From Beta vulgaris subsp. vulgaris (lineage: Eukaryota > Streptophyta > Magnoliopsida > Caryophyllales > Amaranthaceae): 64,000 bases of DNA. The stretch is from positions 31,664,408 to 31,728,407 of the forward strand of contig NC_079207.1 of the NCBI RefSeq assembly GCF_026745355.1, written 5' to 3'. Made by a program: the position numbers and the translations under genes. A model generated the notes under the pieces. The model was not told where the DNA came from. It worked only from the letters and a program-made list of their open reading frames with translations, and did not search any database. Shown here piece by piece: positions 60,101-64,000 of the stretch. Positions within the stretch are counted from its first letter, which is position 1; the number at the start of each line of letters is the position of its first letter.

Positions 60101-63100
60101 GAAGCTAAATTTGTTGAAGTTCGATTTTTCGCGTTCTTTTCCTGATCATGTGGAACCAAAATCGTCATTTGGGCCTAAATCCTAGCTCGAACATCAGAAT
60201 TGAGCGATTCAAAAGCCTAAATTATTTTTTTACTATTTCTGAGGGGTTCATGAGCTCAGAAGCTAAATTTGTCGAAGTCCAATTTTTCGCGTCTGTTTAT
60301 TTCTCATCTGGAACCAAAATCGTAATTAGAGCCTAAATCCTATCTCGGACATCAGAATTGAGCGATTCAAAAGCATGAATTGTTTTTTTTACCATTTCTA
60401 AGGGGTTTGTGAGCTCAAAAGTTTAATTCGTTGAAATCCGATTTTTCGCGTCTGTTTCATGCTCATCTAGAACCAAATTCGTAATTTGGGCCTAAATCCT
60501 ACCCCGAAAATCAGAATTGAGCGATTCAAAAGCCTGAATTGATTTTTTTACCTCTTCAAAGGGGTTTGTGAGCTCAGAAGCTAAATTTAATGATGTCCGA
60601 TTTTTCGCGTCTGTTTCCTACTCAATCTAGAACAAAAATCGTAATTTGGCTTTGAATCCTAGCTAAGACATCAGAATTGAGCAATTCAAAAGCCTGAATT
60701 GTTTTTTTTTTTACCATTTCTTAGGGGTTCATGAGCTCAGAAGCTTAATTCGTTAAAGTCCAATTTTTTGCGTCTGTTTCCTGTTCATCTTGGCTTAAAA
60801 TCGTAATTTGGGCCTAAATCCTAGCTCGGACATCATAATTGAGCGACTCAAAAGCCTGAATTGTTTTTTTTACTATTTCTAAGGGGTTGGTGAGCTAACA
60901 AGCTAAATTTGTTGAAGTTCGATTTTTCGCGTCTGTTTCCTACTCATGTGGAACCAAATCATAATTTGGGCCTAAATCCAAGCTCAGACATCAGAATTGA
61001 GCGATTTAAAAGCCTGAATTGCTTTTTTTACCATTTCTAAGGGGTTCGTAAGCTCAAAAGCTGAATTCGTTGAAGTCCGATTTTTCGCGTCTCTTTCCTA
61101 CTCATCTTGAACCAAAATTGTAATTTGGGCCTACATCCTAGCTCGGACATCAAAATAAAGCAATTAAAAAGCCTGAATTGTTTTTTATACCATTTCTAAG
61201 GGGTTCGTGAGCTTGGAAGCTAAATTTCTTGAAGTCCGATTTTTCGCGTCTGTTTCCTACTCATTTGGAACCAAAATCGTAATTTGGGCCTAAATCCTAG
61301 CTTGGACATCATAATTGAGCGATTCAAAAGCCTGAATTGTTTTTTTACCATTTCTAAGGGTTCGTGAGCTCATAAGCTGAATTAGTTGAAGTCCGATTTT
61401 TCGCGTCTGTTTCCTACTCATGTGGATCCAAAATCGTAATTTGGGAGTAAATCCTAACTCGGACATCAGAATTGAGCGATTCGAAAGCCTGAATTGTTTT
61501 TTTACCATTTCTAAGGGGTTCGTGAGCTGAGAAGCTGAATTCGTGAAAGTCCGATTTTTTGCTTCTGTTTCCTGCTCTTCTCGGCCCAAAATCGTAATTT
61601 CGGGGTCAATCCTAGCTCGGACATCATAATTGAGCCATTCAAAAGCCTGAATTGTGTTTCTACTATTTCTAAGCGGTTCGTGACCTCAAAAGTTGAATTC
61701 GTTGAAATCCGATTTTTCGCGTCTGTTTCCTACTCGTGTCGAACCGAAATCGTTATTTGGGCCTACATCCTATCTCGAACATCAGAATTGAGCGATTCAA
61801 AAGCCTGAATTGTTCTTTTACCATTTCTAAGGGGTTCGTGAGCTCAGAAGCTAAATTCGTTGAAATCCGATTTTTCGCGTCTGTTTCATATTCATCTGGA
61901 ACATAAATTGTAATTTGGGCCTACATCCTAGCTCGGACATAAGAATTGAGCGATTCAAAAGCCTGAATTGTTTTTTACCATTCTAAAGGGTTCGTGAGCT
62001 CACAAGCTGAATTCGTTGATGTCCGATTTTTCGCATCTGTTTCCCACTCATTTGGAACCAAAATTGTAATTTGGGCCTACATCCTAGCTCGGACATCATA
62101 ATTGAGCGATTCAAAAGCCTTAATGTTTTTTTTACCATTTCTAAGGGGTTCGTAAGCTCAGAAGCTAAATTTGTTGAAGTCCGATTTTTCGCGTCTGTTT
62201 CCTACTCATGTGGAACCAAAATCGTAATTTGGGCCAAAAACCTAGCTCGAACATCAGAATTGAGCGATTCAAAGGCCTGAATTGTTCTTTTACCATTCTA
62301 AGGGGTACGTGAGCTCATAAGCTAAATTCGTTGAAATTCGATTTTTCGCGTCTGTTTCCTACTTATCTGGAACATGAATTGTAATTTGGGCCTACATCCT
62401 AGCTCGGACATCAGAATTGAGCGATTCAAAAGCCTGAAATGTTTTTTACCATTCTAAGGGGTACGTGAGCTCAGAAGCTGAATTCGTTGATGTCCGATTT
62501 TTCTCATCTGTTTCCACTCATCTGGAACCAAAATTGTAATTTGGGCCTACATCCTAGCTCGGACATCAGAATTGAACGATTCAAAAGCCTGAATTGTTTT
62601 TTACCATTTCTAAGGGGTTCGTGAGCTCATAAGCTAAATTTGTTGAAGTCTGATTTTTCGCGTCTGTTTCCTACTCATGTGGAACCAAATCGTAATTTAG
62701 GCCTAAATCGTAGATCGGACATCAAAATTGAGCGATTCAGAAGCCTGAATTGTTTTTTTACTGTTTCTAAGTGGTTTCTGAGCTCAGAAGCTAAATCTGT
62801 TGAAGTCCGATTTTTCAAGTCTGTTTCCTGGTCATGTGGAACCAAAATCGTAATATGGGCCTAAATCCTAGCTCGGACATCAGAATTGAGCGATTCAAAA
62901 GCCTGAATTGTTTTATTACCATATCTTAGGGGTTGGTTAGCTCGGAAGCTAAATTTGTTGAAGTCCAATTTTTCGCGTTTGTTTCCTGCTCATGTGGAAC
63001 CAAAATCGTAATTTTGGGCTAAATCCTAGCTCGAACATCAGAATTGAGCGATTCATAAGCCTAAATTATTTTTTTCCTATTTCTAAGGGGTTCATGAGCT

Positions 63101-64000
63101 CAGAAGCTAAATTTGTTGAAGTCCGATTTTTCGCGTCTATTTCCTACTCATGTGGAACTAAAATCGTAATTTTAGCCTAAATCCTAGTTCGGACATCAGA
63201 ATTGAGCGATTAAAAAGCCTGAATTTTTTTTTTATCATTTCTAAGCGGTTCGTGATCTCAAAAGTTGAATTCGTTGAAGTCCGATTTTTCGCGTCTCTTT
63301 CCTACTCATTTGGAACCAAAATTGTAATTTGGGCCTAAATCCTAGCTCGGACATCAAAATTAAGCAATTAAAAAGCCTGAATTGTTTTTTTACCATATCC
63401 AAGGGTTCGTGAGCTCATAAGCTGAATTAGTTGAAGTCCGATTTTTCGCGTCTGTTTCATGCTCATGTGGAACCAAAATCGTAATTTGGACGTAAATCCT
63501 AGCTCGAACATCAGAATTGAGCGATTCAAAAGCTCGAATTGTTTTTTTACCATTTTCTAAGGGGTTCGAGAGCTGAGAAGCTGAATTCGTGAAAGTCCGA
63601 TTTTTTGCTTCTGTTTCCTGCTCTTCTTGGCCCAAAATCGTAATTTTGGGCTAAATCCTAGCTCGGACATCATAATTGAGCCATTCAAAAGCCTGAATTG
63701 TGTTTTTACTATTTCTAAGGGGTTCGTGACCTCAAAAGTTGAATTCGTTCAAATTCGATTTTTCGCGTCTGTTTCATGCTCATCTAGAACCAAAATCATA
63801 ATTTGGGCCTAAATCCTAGCCCGAAAATCAGAATTGAGCGAATAAAAAGCCTGAATTGTTCTTTTACCATTTCTAAGGGGTTCGTGAGCTCAGAAGCTAA
63901 ATTCGTTGAAATCCGATTTTTCGCGTCTGTTTCCTACTCATCTGGAACATAAATTGTAATTTGGGCCTACATCCTAGCTCGGACATAAGAATTAAGCGAT
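51132..64000. repeat. 158-bp satellite array (about 81 monomers, runs off the window)
   Basis: Units repeat every 158 bp (for example GGGCCTAAAT-type starts at 51280, 51438 and 51596). Landmarks in each monomer are CTCGGACATCAGAATTGAGC, a T-run followed by ACCATTTCTAAGGGGTTCG, GTCCGATTTTTCGCGTCTG and TCATGTGGAACC. Units differ by scattered substitutions, small indels and T-run length. Marked variants recur at fixed distances, showing a higher-order unit of about 26 monomers. The many 60-80 codon frames on both strands are products of the repeat; 158 is not a multiple of three, so no frame continues through successive units. A location at or near a centromere, or another heterochromatic block, is possible but not shown by the sequence. 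Confidence 0.97.
56251..56281 (-). other. 31-bp insertion in one satellite monomer, tRNA D-arm-like
   Basis: Between the usual TTTACCTC and TTCT(A)NGGGG of the monomer stands a 31-bp segment not seen in other units. On the minus strand it reads AGCTCAGGTGGGCGGTAGAG, where GCTC can pair with GAGC as in a tRNA D-arm and which includes a box A-like sequence. It may be a scrap of a tRNA gene or tRNA-derived SINE; this is inference from a short match. Confidence 0.5.

Noticed and set aside
51054..63812. Dozens of 60-90 codon frames reading like FKSLNCFFTISKGFVSS
   Set aside because: Each lies in one 158-bp satellite monomer. The unit length is not divisible by three, so frames cannot continue, and the copies change with the repeat, not with coding constraint.

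Overview
The window looks like nuclear DNA of a flowering plant, probably a eudicot. The reasons are split genes with plant-type proteins (IST1-like, chloroplast-type monoacylglycerol lipase/caffeoylshikimate esterase-like, PLS-class PPR), and a dense load of plant transposon families (Ty3/gypsy, Ty1/copia, L1-type LINE, Stowaway, Tourist, hAT and Mutator-like elements). I cannot name the species. Only three host genes can be supported, all on the minus strand. Nearly everything else is mobile or tandemly repeated DNA. No tRNA, rRNA or CRISPR array was recognised.

Layout. Positions 1-3391 hold a LINE scrap and a small LTR retrotransposon joined head-on to an inverted copy of its own end. This insertion lies just downstream of exons 1-3 of an IST1-like ESCRT-regulator gene (3832-6132), whose remaining exons would lie beyond position 1. 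Positions 6790-11612 are a MITE cluster (Tourist, Stowaway and hAT types, mostly with readable target-site duplications), part of it sitting inside a probable decayed solo LTR. Positions 11790-12975 are a degenerate minisatellite.

Positions 13369-24892 are one nested block: a minus-strand Ty3/gypsy element with matching 625-bp LTRs and 5-bp duplications, a broken gag and no pol. It carries a 65-bp palindrome-rich tandem array before its 3' LTR, and two long solo LTRs inserted in opposite orientation. A hAT-like MITE (25010-26546) is split by a 1.1-kb Mutator-like element that has a sister copy at 48003-49101. A complete 8-exon lipase/esterase-like gene occupies 27374-30657.

A broken and rearranged copia element (30991-37607), a decayed LINE (38060-41290) and a 0.5-kb fold-back element (41531-42060) lead to an intact intronless PPR gene (42510-44354). 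After it come a palindromic MITE split by an LTR-like segment (45256-47902), the second Mutator-like copy and an AT-rich LTR-like stretch.

From 51132 to the end the window is a 158-bp satellite array of about 81 monomers. Variant markers recur in a pattern that implies a higher-order unit of about 26 monomers (4.1 kb). The host genes do not form a pathway together; the coherent story is insertion history and satellite organisation.
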